In this document: in pieces, positions 22,963 to 29,269 of the stretch
Layout of the letters: each line of letters opens with the position of its first letter
How positions within the stretch are numbered: position 1 is the stretch's first letter
NCBI GenBank assembly: GCA_902793285.1
Contig: CADBCV010000004.1
Span: 62,001 to 126,000 of the forward strand
Direction of reading: 5' to 3'
Length of the DNA: 64,000 bases
DNA from: Oscillospiraceae bacterium
Lineage (GTDB): Bacteria; Bacillota; Clostridia; Oscillospirales; Oscillospiraceae
Made by a program: the position numbers and the translations under genes
The notes under the pieces: model-generated
Database searches by the model: none
Told to the model about the DNA's origin: nothing
Seen by the model: the letters and a program-made list of their open reading frames with translations, nothing else

Positions 22963-23029
22963 TGGTGCGGCGTGCAGGAGTCGGACCTGCGCGCGGGGTC
23001 GCCTGATCCCCGCGCCCACCGTGCGCCGC
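22963..23029 (-). ncRNA. tRNA-like structure lacking a D-arm
   Basis: On the minus strand a 67-nt segment folds like a minimal tRNA. GCGGCGC pairs with ACGCCGC (six of seven pairs) as acceptor, followed by A and an encoded CCA. The T-arm is perfect (GCAGG-TCCGACT-CCTGC, one change from the TTCGACT loop). The middle is one hairpin with an 8-bp stem (GCGCGGGG with CCCCGCGC) and a 9-base loop ATCAGGCGA. Only 7 bases remain for a D-arm. It lies between early genes, after a small GGGCGGC hairpin. It may be a degenerate tRNA, a processing signal or a tRNA mimic. Confidence 0.4.
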
Positions 23030-23059
23030 GTATAGGTGGGCGGCATCAGCCGCCCGTGG

Positions 23060-23437
23060 TCAGTCTTGGATGACGAGATAGTAGAGATATGCCCACCAGC
23101 GGCCGCGCCGCCGGCAGAGTTTGTAGCGCGTGGAGTAGATGTCGCCGGGCATCCACTTCCAGAACGGAGGGCGGGGGATCCACATGTGATCCCCGACGTG
23201 CTGCACGGCCTCGGCCTCCGTCTGGATCGCCTCCGGCAGCGGGTTGAGGGTGATGTACTTGCAGCCGTCGTCGTAGATCTCCCGGAACTCGTCGGCTGGT
23301 TCATTGATATACGCCCGGATGCTGCGCTTGATAGCCGCCGTGACCGACGCGGCAGGCACAAGGGCCTTCGCCATGTGCAGCAGATACCAGCGCCAGCGCA
23401 GCTCCTCCTTGTTGAGGATGGGGTCGAGCTGGATCAC
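23060..23437 (-). CDS. Phage protein of unknown function
   Basis: A 125-residue protein starting at a GTG that overlaps the upstream stop as GTGA. It is rich in aromatic residues (ELRWRWYLLHMAKAL, MWIPRPPFWKWMPGD and RGRWWAYLYYLVIQD). No motif is recognised. A GGGCGGC-ATCA-GCCGCCC hairpin follows its stop (23038-23055). Confidence 0.7.
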   Translation of the reverse strand: MIQLDPILNKEELRWRWYLLHMAKALVPAASVTAAIKRSIRAYINEPADEFREIYDDGCKYITLNPLPEAIQTEAEAVQHVGDHMWIPRPPFWKWMPGDIYSTRYKLCRRRGRWWAYLYYLVIQD

Positions 23438-23607
23438 TGCGGCAGCTCCTCCTTCTTGCCGGGGATGAGGATCTCACGCAGCCGGGTGACGATCCGCCGC
23501 CTGTACACAAGCGGCAGCCGCCTCGTCTCAGGCGGCATCTCAAGGCCGACGGCGATCCGCCCTTCCTCCTTGATCTCCCAGTAGATCGTGATGGTGCCCT
23601 GTTTCAC
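23434..23607 (-). CDS. 57-residue phage protein
   Basis: This short gene starts at the GTG at 23607 with GAGGAGGTGCAGGC upstream. It overlaps both neighbours by 4 bp (GTGA at each junction). It reads MKQGTITIYWEIKEEGRIAV and continues with PPETRRLPLVYRRRIVTRLR. The tight coupling on both sides argues that it is real. Function unknown. Confidence 0.7.
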   Translation of the reverse strand: MKQGTITIYWEIKEEGRIAVGLEMPPETRRLPLVYRRRIVTRLREILIPGKKEELPQ

Positions 23608-24002
23608 GCCTGCACCTCCTCACGCGCAAAGTCAAAAACCTCCCGCACTTTGCCGTTTTTGGCCATAACAAGCCGGCCTTTATCGTTGGGGATCCCAAAG
23701 AGGCCGTAGGCTGCCCAGTTGCATCCGTTTGGGTTCCCGTCGGGAGCTCCGGGAGAACCGGCTCCCCGGTACCGCCCGATGCACTCCTGGAAGGACTCCT
23801 GAAAGGAATCGTTCGGGTCTTCAGCGCCGGCGTCCTTGAAGTCTTGGACTGAGGCTACGTGCCCGCACATCGGGCAGCGAAACTTCCACTTCATGATGTC
23901 CCTGCCGAAAAGCTCACGACCTTCGGCAAGCCACTCCTTCACCGGGATTGCCTCCTGCTCGGCGATGACCTTCGCACCAGACAGTTTCGTGTAGGTGTTC
24001 AT
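23604..24002 (-). CDS. Phage protein with zinc knuckle
   Basis: A 132-residue protein. Residues 40-52 (WKFRCPMCGHVASVQDF) contain a CPxCG knuckle, and later residues (QECIGRYRGAGS, NGCNWAAYGLFGI) supply further Cys. This arrangement recurs in early proteins of clostridial prophages. It ends in a short segment with VREVFDFAREEVQA. Function unknown; nucleic acid binding is possible. Confidence 0.78.
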   Translation of the reverse strand: MNTYTKLSGAKVIAEQEAIPVKEWLAEGRELFGRDIMKWKFRCPMCGHVASVQDFKDAGAEDPNDSFQESFQECIGRYRGAGSPGAPDGNPNGCNWAAYGLFGIPNDKGRLVMAKNGKVREVFDFAREEVQA

Positions 24003-24012
24003 GCCGATGCCC

Positions 24013-24408
24013 TCACTTGTTCATTGTGCCGAGAACACCGCGTTCCGCTCTGTCCTCTTTCCTCTTGTTGAGCCACAGGAGGGCTTCTTCTACATGCGTA
24101 AGGGCGATAGCGTTCTCCCGGCAGGCATAATCCCCGCCCTGAAAAGCGGCGAGCCTGTCCCGGACGATTTCAAGCAGATCCTCGTCAAGTGCGCCGTGTA
24201 CAGCCTCCGGGTCATTGCGCGGGCCTTTCTGGAATACGATTCTCTGCGCAGAGGCGTAGCCGTTCGGCTTGTTGATGCGGATGGTGTACTCATGGTAACC
24301 ACCGCCGGGGCCTTTCTCGTTGATGCGGATTACGGTGTTGAGCTTGTTGGTCTTCTGGATCGTGGAAAGTTCCACAAGCAGCGGGCTTGTTCTTTTTGTA
24401 AGTTCCAT
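24013..24408 (-). CDS. Acb2/Tad1-like domain protein (candidate anti-CBASS / anti-Thoeris sponge)
   Basis: I use the ATG at 24408, seven bases after AAGGAG, giving 131 residues. The C-terminal 60 residues ([49 protein letters not shown]) match the helical-hairpin pattern of Acb2/Tad1-type phage proteins, which bind and sequester cyclic nucleotide signals of host defence. The N-terminal part is a small beta domain ([20 protein letters not shown]) ending in [10 protein letters not shown]. It is the first gene of the early operon, fitting a need for immediate expression. Assignment is from pattern memory; the ligand-binding function is inference. Confidence 0.65.
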   Translation of the reverse strand: MELTKRTSPLLVELSTIQKTNKLNTVIRINEKGPGGGYHEYTIRINKPNGYASAQRIVFQKGPRNDPEAVHGALDEDLLEIVRDRLAAFQGGDYACRENAIALTHVEEALLWLNKRKEDRAERGVLGTMNK

Positions 24409-24421
24409 GGTCATTCTCCTT

Positions 24422-24434
24422 GTCTTTGTGATCT
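24422..24434 (-). promoter_or_regulatory. Leader sequence pairing with the predicted small RNA
   Basis: On the minus-strand mRNA AGATCACAAAGAC stands directly before the AAGGAG of the Acb2-like gene. It pairs with the 5' end of the RNA at 20792 with one mismatch and one G-U pair. The parA leader has the perfect version. Confidence 0.4.
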
Positions 24435-24451
24435 CCCGCCGGGGCGGGGTG

Positions 24452-24470
24452 GGTTCCCATAGTGGGAACC
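24452..24470. promoter_or_regulatory. Repressor operator O1
   Basis: GGTTCCC-ATAGT-GGGAACC, perfect palindrome downstream of the early promoter. Confidence 0.75.
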
Positions 24471-24478
24471 GTAACAAT

Positions 24479-24507
24479 AAAATAAATCCCGAAACGGGAA
24501 TTGTCAA
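24479..24507 (-). promoter_or_regulatory. Early (lytic) promoter
   Basis: On the minus strand: TTGACA, 17-bp spacer, TATTTT. The spacer contains operator O2, so repressor binding would block RNA polymerase. Confidence 0.75.
24485..24502. promoter_or_regulatory. Repressor operator O2
   Basis: AATCCC-GAAAC-GGGAATT, same TCCC-N5-GGGA core as O1 and O3, inside the lytic promoter spacer. Confidence 0.75.
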
Positions 24508-24524
24508 GCGCATCTTTACTTTTT

Positions 24525-24541
24525 ATTCCCGATTTGGGAAT
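24525..24541. promoter_or_regulatory. Repressor operator O3
   Basis: ATTCCC-GATTT-GGGAAT, perfect, ending 5 bp before the -35 of the repressor promoter. It is placed for autoregulation. Confidence 0.75.
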
Positions 24542-24546
24542 AATGC

Positions 24547-24575
24547 TTAAAAACAACCCCTTATCATTGTATAAT
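24547..24575 (+). promoter_or_regulatory. Repressor maintenance promoter
   Basis: TTAAAA, 17-bp spacer, TATAAT (24570-24575), then the repressor gene with GGAGGTG. The weak -35 next to O3 suggests activation or repression by the bound repressor. Confidence 0.65.
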
Positions 24576-24602
24576 TCGCTTAAAGATCGTGGAGGTGCGC
24601 AC

Positions 24603-24929
24603 ATGAACAGAATAAAAGAGCTCAGGTTGCTGAACGGGTGGCGACAGGATGATCTTGCTGAACGTATGCACACAAAGAAAAATACAATATCCCGATATGA
24701 AACCGGGGAACGAAATATCGACGCTGACACGATCAATGCCTTGTGCGACATCTTCGGCTGCACGGCGGATTATTTACTGTGCCGCAGCGATAACCCGCGC
24801 CCAGTGATCCCGGATGAAAAAGCCGCCCTGCTGGATGCCTACGACAATGCGACGGATGAGGTGCGGGGGACAATCAACTTCATGCTTGAGCCTTACAGAA
24901 AAGGCGGTACCATGTCGTCGACGGCATAA
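24603..24929 (+). CDS. Phage repressor, XRE family (cI-like)
   Basis: The 108-residue protein starts at the ATG at 24603 after GGAGGTGCGCAC. The HTH is LRLLNGWRQDDLAERMHTKK, NTISRYETGERNIDADTINA and LCDIFGCTADYLLCRS, a clear C1/XRE domain. The C-terminal 40 residues are a short helical tail without the LexA/cI peptidase motif, so induction probably does not use RecA self-cleavage. It is the first rightward gene and faces the early operon across three operators. It should maintain lysogeny. Confidence 0.92.
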   Translation: MNRIKELRLLNGWRQDDLAERMHTKKNTISRYETGERNIDADTINALCDIFGCTADYLLCRSDNPRPVIPDEKAALLDAYDNATDEVRGTINFMLEPYRKGGTMSSTA

Positions 24930-24952
24930 TTTATCTGGACAAATAAAAAAAC

Positions 24953-24969
24953 ATGCCCACTGTGGGCAC
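24953..24969. promoter_or_regulatory. Dispersed 17-bp palindrome, site 6 (one half-site variant)
   Basis: ATGCCC-ACTGT-GGGCAC in the gap between the repressor and the next gene. The first base of the left half differs from the perfect sites. Confidence 0.5.
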
Positions 24970-24980
24970 GGGAGAGAGCA

Positions 24981-26451
24981 ATGGAAGTTGTAAAGAAGAT
25001 CCTGCGGGTGCTCGGCGCTGTTCTCGGAGGGGGCATTGCGCTCTTCGGCGCTGTTGGCTTATCGACCGGCGAAGGCATCGGTATCGCCATTGCATTCATT
25101 GTCATCGGTGTGGCCGCGGTATTCTTTTCTCTGCGCCGTTCGCCGGAAGCACTAAACGAAGCATGGATACAGAGGCAGGTCAAGCAGGCTGAACGCGCCG
25201 CCGCCAAAGAACAGGCCCGAGCGGAAGCAGCTTGGCGTATTCAACAGGCGGCGGAAGAGCGGCAGCAGGTAGAGCAGGTCAAGCAGGCCGAACGCGCCGC
25301 CGCGGAAGAACGGGCCCGCGCGGAAGCGGCACGGCGTATCCGGCAGGCGGAAGAAGAACGGCAGCGGAGAGAACAGGAACAACAGGCCGAACGCGCCGCT
25401 GGCGGAAGAAGAACGGCAGCGGAGAGAACAGGAACAACAGGCCGAACGCGCCGCTGCGGAAGAACGGGCCCGCGCGGAAGCAGCCCGGCGTATCCAAAAG
25501 GCAGAAGAAGAACAGCAGCGGAGGGAACGGGAAACACAGGCCAAACGTGCCGCCGCGGAAGAACAGGCCCGCGCGAAGCGGACGTCTACGGTGGCGCCCA
25601 GAGTATTCGGCATTGTTTTTATCCTTTTTGGCATTATGATGAAAGCCGCAACAAGAGAGACGTTCCCCCTGGTTTTGTTTTCTGTATTTGGGGTGTTTAT
25701 GTTCTTCTTTCCGGAAATAAATAAAGCTGGAGAGGAAAAGAAAACACCAGCACTAAATAGCTGTCCCACAGCCTCAAATGACAATACGCCTGTCTGCCCG
25801 CGCTGCGGCAGCGCAGCAATCTCTGCCAGCAAAAGAGGGTATAAACTTGGACGCGGTCTTTTCTGGGGGCTTGTTCTGGGATTCGCGGGCTTTTGGCTTT
25901 TCGTGATCCCCGGCGCCCTGGTTGGCTTCGCCCTCGGCCTTATGGCCGGCAGCAGCGGCAGCCAGAAGGTCACTGTCACATGCCTCAACTGCGGCTGCCA
26001 GTACAATCCCGCCTTGCGGCACTTCCTTGACGAAATCAAACAGGGCGGCACAAAAGCGCAGACCGCGCCCGGCCCAAAGGCGGCGCAGCCGCGCAGCGGC
26101 TGGGATGATCCGCCGATCCCGCCCGGCTTCGCTGAATATCTCAGGGAAACAGGGCAGGAGGATCCGCGTTACTCCGGGCGGAACAATGCCCTGGAGTGCA
26201 TCCTGATCGACATGGCCGACGATAAAGAGCGCGCTGTCATGTGGGCCTATGCCGTGGACTGCGCCCGGCATAGCCGTACCATGGGGAACATCCTCCACGC
26301 GCCGGATTATTTCAAGTACCGCGCCTTCGGCGAATACGCAAGCCGGCACGGGGATGTGCTGGCATCCATCGCCGACCGGCGGGCCTATGAATACTGGAGC
26401 CCTACCACCACGACAAAAGCCTACAGGGCCGCAAGGGAGTTTCTGGGATGA
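24981..26451 (+). pseudogene. Membrane/coiled-coil zinc-ribbon protein, frameshifted by a 55-bp tandem duplication
   Basis: Two frames, 24981-25724 and the frame containing 25591-26451, become one 471-residue frame if one copy of a perfect 55-bp tandem repeat (25347-25401 and 25402-25456) is removed. The restored protein has two N-terminal membrane helices, about 140 residues of Ala/Glu/Arg/Gln coiled-coil, and two more membrane helices. A zinc ribbon follows, whose Cys pairs (CPRCG and CLNCG) flank a hydrophobic hairpin, then a C-terminal soluble domain (NNALECILIDMADDKERAVM). It lies between repressor and integrase, where lysogenic conversion or exclusion genes often sit. As it stands, the product would be truncated in the coiled coil and read into a short nonsense tail. 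Confidence 0.8.
25347..25456 (+). repeat. Perfect 55-bp tandem duplication
   Basis: Two identical adjacent units starting GCGGAAGAAGAACGGCAGCG and ending CGAACGCGCCGCTG. The length 55 is not a multiple of three, so it shifts the frame of the host gene. A weaker third unit follows at 25457, showing the coiled coil itself arose by repeats. Confidence 0.92.
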
Positions 26452-27626
26452 GCAAAGGCAAGCGGCCGGAAATGGCCTACAGCGAAAAGAAGAAGCTCTG
26501 GTGCAAAAAGGTGAAGGATCCGTCGACCGGCAAGTGGATCTGCGTCTATGGCCACACCCAGGCCGAAACGCGCAGCAAGGCGCGTGCGCGGGAGGCCGAG
26601 CTTGCCGTCGGCGCGGATCTCCGGGAGAATCCGCCGCTCTGGGTCTATGCCAAACAGTGGTACGAACTGCATGCCGGGGAGTATAGCGAAAAGCGTCGGC
26701 ACGACTACAGGAATGCCATCAACAATCACATCTGCCCGGTGATCGGAGAGATCCAGATCCGGGATGTCGCCTACAGCGATGTCAAGCGCGTCATGGCGCC
26801 GATCTCCGCCTCCTCGAAGTCCCTGCAGCAGAAAGTGGTCACGGCCATGAGGAAGATCTTCGCCGCCGCTGAAAAGGACAGGCTCATAGACAAGAGCCCT
26901 TGTACGGATCTGAAACCGGGCGGGCAGGACGCGCCCGAAAAAGAAGCCCTCACCAGATCCCAGCAGCAGGCGCTGCAGGAGGCGGTGAGGGGGCTGCCGA
27001 TCTATCCGTTTGTGATGCTGTGCCTGTACACCGGCCTGCGCCGGGAAGAAGCCCTGGGCCTGCAATGGCGCCACGTCCACCTGGACGATCCTGCGCCTTA
27101 CATCGACGTGCGGGCGGCCTGCAATTGGGAGGGGCACAACAAAGCGACGCTTACGCCGCTGCTCAAGAGCGACGCGGCATACCGCTCCATCCCGCTGCCG
27201 CCTCAGTTGGTGCAAATTTTGCGCGAACTCCGTGAGGCCCAAAACGGGCCCTACGTGATAAGCCGGGGAGAGGGGGAGCTGCTGACCGCGTCCTCCTTCA
27301 GAAAGCGCTGGGCAGCCGTCACGCTGCGCGAGGCGCGGCAAATCACGTACACCGTGCACGGGCAGAAGAAAACGCGGGAACTTCAGCTCGGGGATGAGGT
27401 GCCGTTCCATCCAGGCGTCAGGGTCTCCCTGGACTTCCACACGACGCCGCACCTGCTCCGGCACACCTACGTGTCGGAGCTGATCCTCTCCGGCGTGGCC
27501 GTCAAGCGCGTGCAGTACCTGGCCGGGCACTCCAGCCCGGTGCAGACCTTGAAGATCTACACGCACCTCATGGAGAACCGGCCGGAAGATCTATACAGCG
27601 AGGTGCTGAAAGCATTTTCGGAGTAA
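26448..27626 (+). CDS. int: Tyrosine site-specific integrase
   Basis: The 392-residue protein has an AP2-like N-terminal arm-binding part (to about 60), a SAM-like core-binding domain (65-150), and a catalytic domain. Catalytic residues: Arg198 in YTGLRREEALGL, His335 and Arg338 in TPHLLRHTYVSEL, His361 in LAGHSS, and the nucleophile Tyr371 in TLKIYTHLM. Its stop is 65 bp before a partial tRNA-Lys gene, the attachment site. The start overlaps the preceding gene by 4 bp. It catalyses integration and, with a directionality factor, excision. Confidence 0.96.
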   Translation: MSKGKRPEMAYSEKKKLWCKKVKDPSTGKWICVYGHTQAETRSKARAREAELAVGADLRENPPLWVYAKQWYELHAGEYSEKRRHDYRNAINNHICPVIGEIQIRDVAYSDVKRVMAPISASSKSLQQKVVTAMRKIFAAAEKDRLIDKSPCTDLKPGGQDAPEKEALTRSQQQALQEAVRGLPIYPFVMLCLYTGLRREEALGLQWRHVHLDDPAPYIDVRAACNWEGHNKATLTPLLKSDAAYRSIPLPPQLVQILRELREAQNGPYVISRGEGELLTASSFRKRWAAVTLREARQITYTVHGQKKTRELQLGDEVPFHPGVRVSLDFHTTPHLLRHTYVSELILSGVAVKRVQYLAGHSSPVQTLKIYTHLMENRPEDLYSEVLKAFSE

Positions 27627-27690
27627 ATTTCGGCGTAAATTGGTGGCAAACCTGTTGAAGGTGTTGAAAACTCAGGCCGTGTGAAAAGGG

Positions 27691-27743
27691 GACTTTGCCT
27701 TTTAAGCAGGGTGTCCGGGGTTCGAGTCCCCGCTGGAGCACCA
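27691..27743 (+). other. attR: 3' fragment of a tRNA-Lys(UUU) gene
   Basis: The sequence folds as the anticodon arm (loop CTTTTAA, anticodon TTT), variable loop, T-arm (CGGGG-TTCGAGT-CCCCG) and 3' acceptor strand CTGGAGC, A and CCA. The matching 5' acceptor strand is absent upstream; the sequence there is the end of the prophage. So this is the leftover 3' half, and the intact tRNA should lie at the far (left) prophage end. The core of recombination is probably within 27697-27743. The T-stem, T-loop and terminator are native to the host tRNA gene. Confidence 0.85.
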
Positions 27744-27778
27744 AAACCCTTGAAAACGCTATGTTTTCAAGGGTTTTC
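27743..27778 (+). terminator. Rho-independent terminator after the tRNA fragment
   Basis: A 15-bp perfect stem (AAAACCCTTGAAAAC with GTTTTCAAGGGTTTT), loop GCTAT, ending in a T-run. This is the original tRNA gene terminator left at the right end. Confidence 0.9.
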
Positions 27779-27800
27779 CCTTTATCGTTATGAATGATTG

Positions 27801-28008
27801 GACACCCTGCCTAATACTATCCCTTGATAGAAATCTTTAAGTCTTCCCGGCAAAATTTGCGCCATACTGCGTTGAAGCCCTTGACCATATATCTCCATTA
27901 TGCTCTGCGGGGCTTCGCCTTGTCTGGCACAAATTTTCCTCGGGAATCCAATAAAGCTTCTTATCAAGGAATAGTATAACTCTCAATTTTGGAGAGAGGC
28001 AGGGTGTC
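27801..28008. repeat. MITE-like repeat A, copy 1, with outer 12-bp inverted repeat
   Basis: The inner element (27814-27977, 164 bp) has inverted ends ATACTATCCCTTGATA and TATCAAGGAATAGTAT. Related copies are at 34409 and 61771. It is bounded by a 12-bp inverted repeat (GACACCCTGCCT at 27801 and AGGCAGGGTGTC at 27997) not present at the other copies. No transposase is encoded. Confidence 0.8.
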
Positions 28009-28023
28009 TGATTTTTACCCCGC

Positions 28024-28140
28024 GCGGGCCGTCGAGGGCGCCGGCCCCTACGGAAATGGGCAAAGCGATCCGGCACAGGCATCCCGTGATGCGGAACTGT
28101 TGCCGCCTGTCCGTAGGGGCCGATGCCCTCATCGGCCCGC
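28024..28140. repeat. Short element with 30-bp terminal inverted repeats
   Basis: Ends read GCGGGCCGTCGAGGGCGCCG... and the near-exact complement of that stretch at 28111-28140 (26 of 30 match). The interior and the following 60 bp share a direct repeat around ACAGGCATCCC and GCCGCCTGT (28074 and 28156). It looks like a non-autonomous mobile repeat or a structured RNA repeat. Confidence 0.6.
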
Positions 28141-28262
28141 AATCCACGTTCCGATACAGGCATCCCACGATACGCAAATGCTGCCGCCTGTACGGTACTG
28201 GTCGGAAGCGGAGAGCTCCACCTCATCCGTCTCGCCCCTCGCGTGGGATCGGGGCGAGCCAC

Positions 28263-28288
28263 CTTCCCCTCGAGGGGAAGGCTTTTTT
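28263..28288 (+). terminator. Terminator-like hairpin (repeat B end)
   Basis: CCTTCCCCTC-GAGGGGAAGG followed by CTTTTTTG. It also equals the end of the repeat B family, so it may be a repeat end that acts as a terminator. Confidence 0.65.
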
Positions 28289-28316
28289 GCTTTATCGCAA
28301 AAACACGCGGAAGGCG

Positions 28317-28345
28317 TTGACTTTGGCATGTAAAGCGGGTAAAAT
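28317..28345 (+). promoter_or_regulatory. Promoter of nfnAB
   Basis: TTGACT, 17-bp spacer, TAAAAT, about 57 bp upstream of the nfnA start. Confidence 0.75.
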
Positions 28346-28402
28346 AAAACTGTTGTCCCGGTTTATCGCAGAAACCATATTTTAATTCATAGAGGTGTTT
28401 CC

Positions 28403-29269
28403 ATGTACAAGGTAGTAACCAAGCGTTTTCTGAACGACGCCAAGACCATCTGCCTGTTTGAGATCGAGGCGCCGCTGGCGGCCAAGCATGCCCAGGCCGG
28501 CCAGTTCGTCATCTTCCGCCTGGATGAGCAGGGCGAGCGCGTCCCCGTGTCCGTCGCGGACTGGGACCGTGAGAAGGGCACCGTCTCCGTCATGGTGCAG
28601 GCCGCGGGCCGCACGACGAAGATGCTCCACACGGTCGAGCAGGGCGACTACATCTCCGACTTCGTGGGCCCCCTTGGCCGCGCGACCGAGATGGACGGCC
28701 TCAAGAAGGTCTGTGTCGTCGGCGGCGGCGTGGGCTGCGCCATCGCCTACCCCATCGCCAAGGAGATGCACAAGCGCGGCATCGAGGTGACCTTTATCGG
28801 CGGCTTCCGCTCCGCCGACATCGTGATCCTCAAGGACGAACTCAAGGAGGTCTCCGACAAGCTCATCATGTGCACGGACGACGGCACCTACGGTGAGAAG
28901 GGCTTCACCACGGTCTTCCTCAAGCAGGAGATCGAGAACAACATCAAAGAGGGCAAGCCCCAGTTTGACCGCGTCATCGCCATCGGCCCCGACATCATGA
29001 TGAAGTTCCTGGCCGATGTGACGAGACCCTACGGCATCAGCACCATCATCTCCCTCGACCCCATCATGGTCGACGGCACCGGCATGTGCGGCGGCTGCCG
29101 CGTCATCGTCGGCGGCGAGACGAAGTTTGCCTGCGTCGACGGGCCCGACTTCGACGCCCACCAGGTCGACTTCGATTCGCTTCTCAAGCGCGCCGCCTTC
29201 TATAAGGACGAGCAGGACGCCGCTGCCCAGCACATCTGCAACATGACGGGAGGAAAGAGAAATGGCTAA
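28403..29269 (+). CDS. nfnA: NADH-dependent ferredoxin:NADP+ oxidoreductase, alpha subunit
   Basis: The 288-residue protein is the FAD/[2Fe-2S] subunit of NfnAB (also called sulfide dehydrogenase SudB). The N-terminal FAD-binding barrel contains QAGQFVIFRLDEQGERVPVS. An NAD-binding domain follows with VCVVGGGVGCAIAYPIAKEM. The C-terminal cluster loop is DGTGMCGGCRVIVGGETKFA followed by CVDGPDFDAHQVDF. The enzyme couples reduced ferredoxin, NADH and NADP+ by electron bifurcation and is typical of anaerobic clostridia. nfnB overlaps it by 8 bp. Confidence 0.94.
   Translation: MYKVVTKRFLNDAKTICLFEIEAPLAAKHAQAGQFVIFRLDEQGERVPVSVADWDREKGTVSVMVQAAGRTTKMLHTVEQGDYISDFVGPLGRATEMDGLKKVCVVGGGVGCAIAYPIAKEMHKRGIEVTFIGGFRSADIVILKDELKEVSDKLIMCTDDGTYGEKGFTTVFLKQEIENNIKEGKPQFDRVIAIGPDIMMKFLADVTRPYGISTIISLDPIMVDGTGMCGGCRVIVGGETKFACVDGPDFDAHQVDFDSLLKRAAFYKDEQDAAAQHICNMTGGKRNG

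Noticed and set aside
22777-23361. 194-codon minus frame
   Set aside because: It overlaps better supported genes at 23060-23437 and the tRNA-like structure; composition is Arg/Ser-rich. A 56-residue end portion remains possible but unsupported.
23860-23878. GTGCCCGCACATCGGGCAG resembling the dispersed palindrome
   Set aside because: The spacing between CCC and GGG is 7 rather than 5 and the sequence encodes the CPMCGH zinc knuckle, which explains it.
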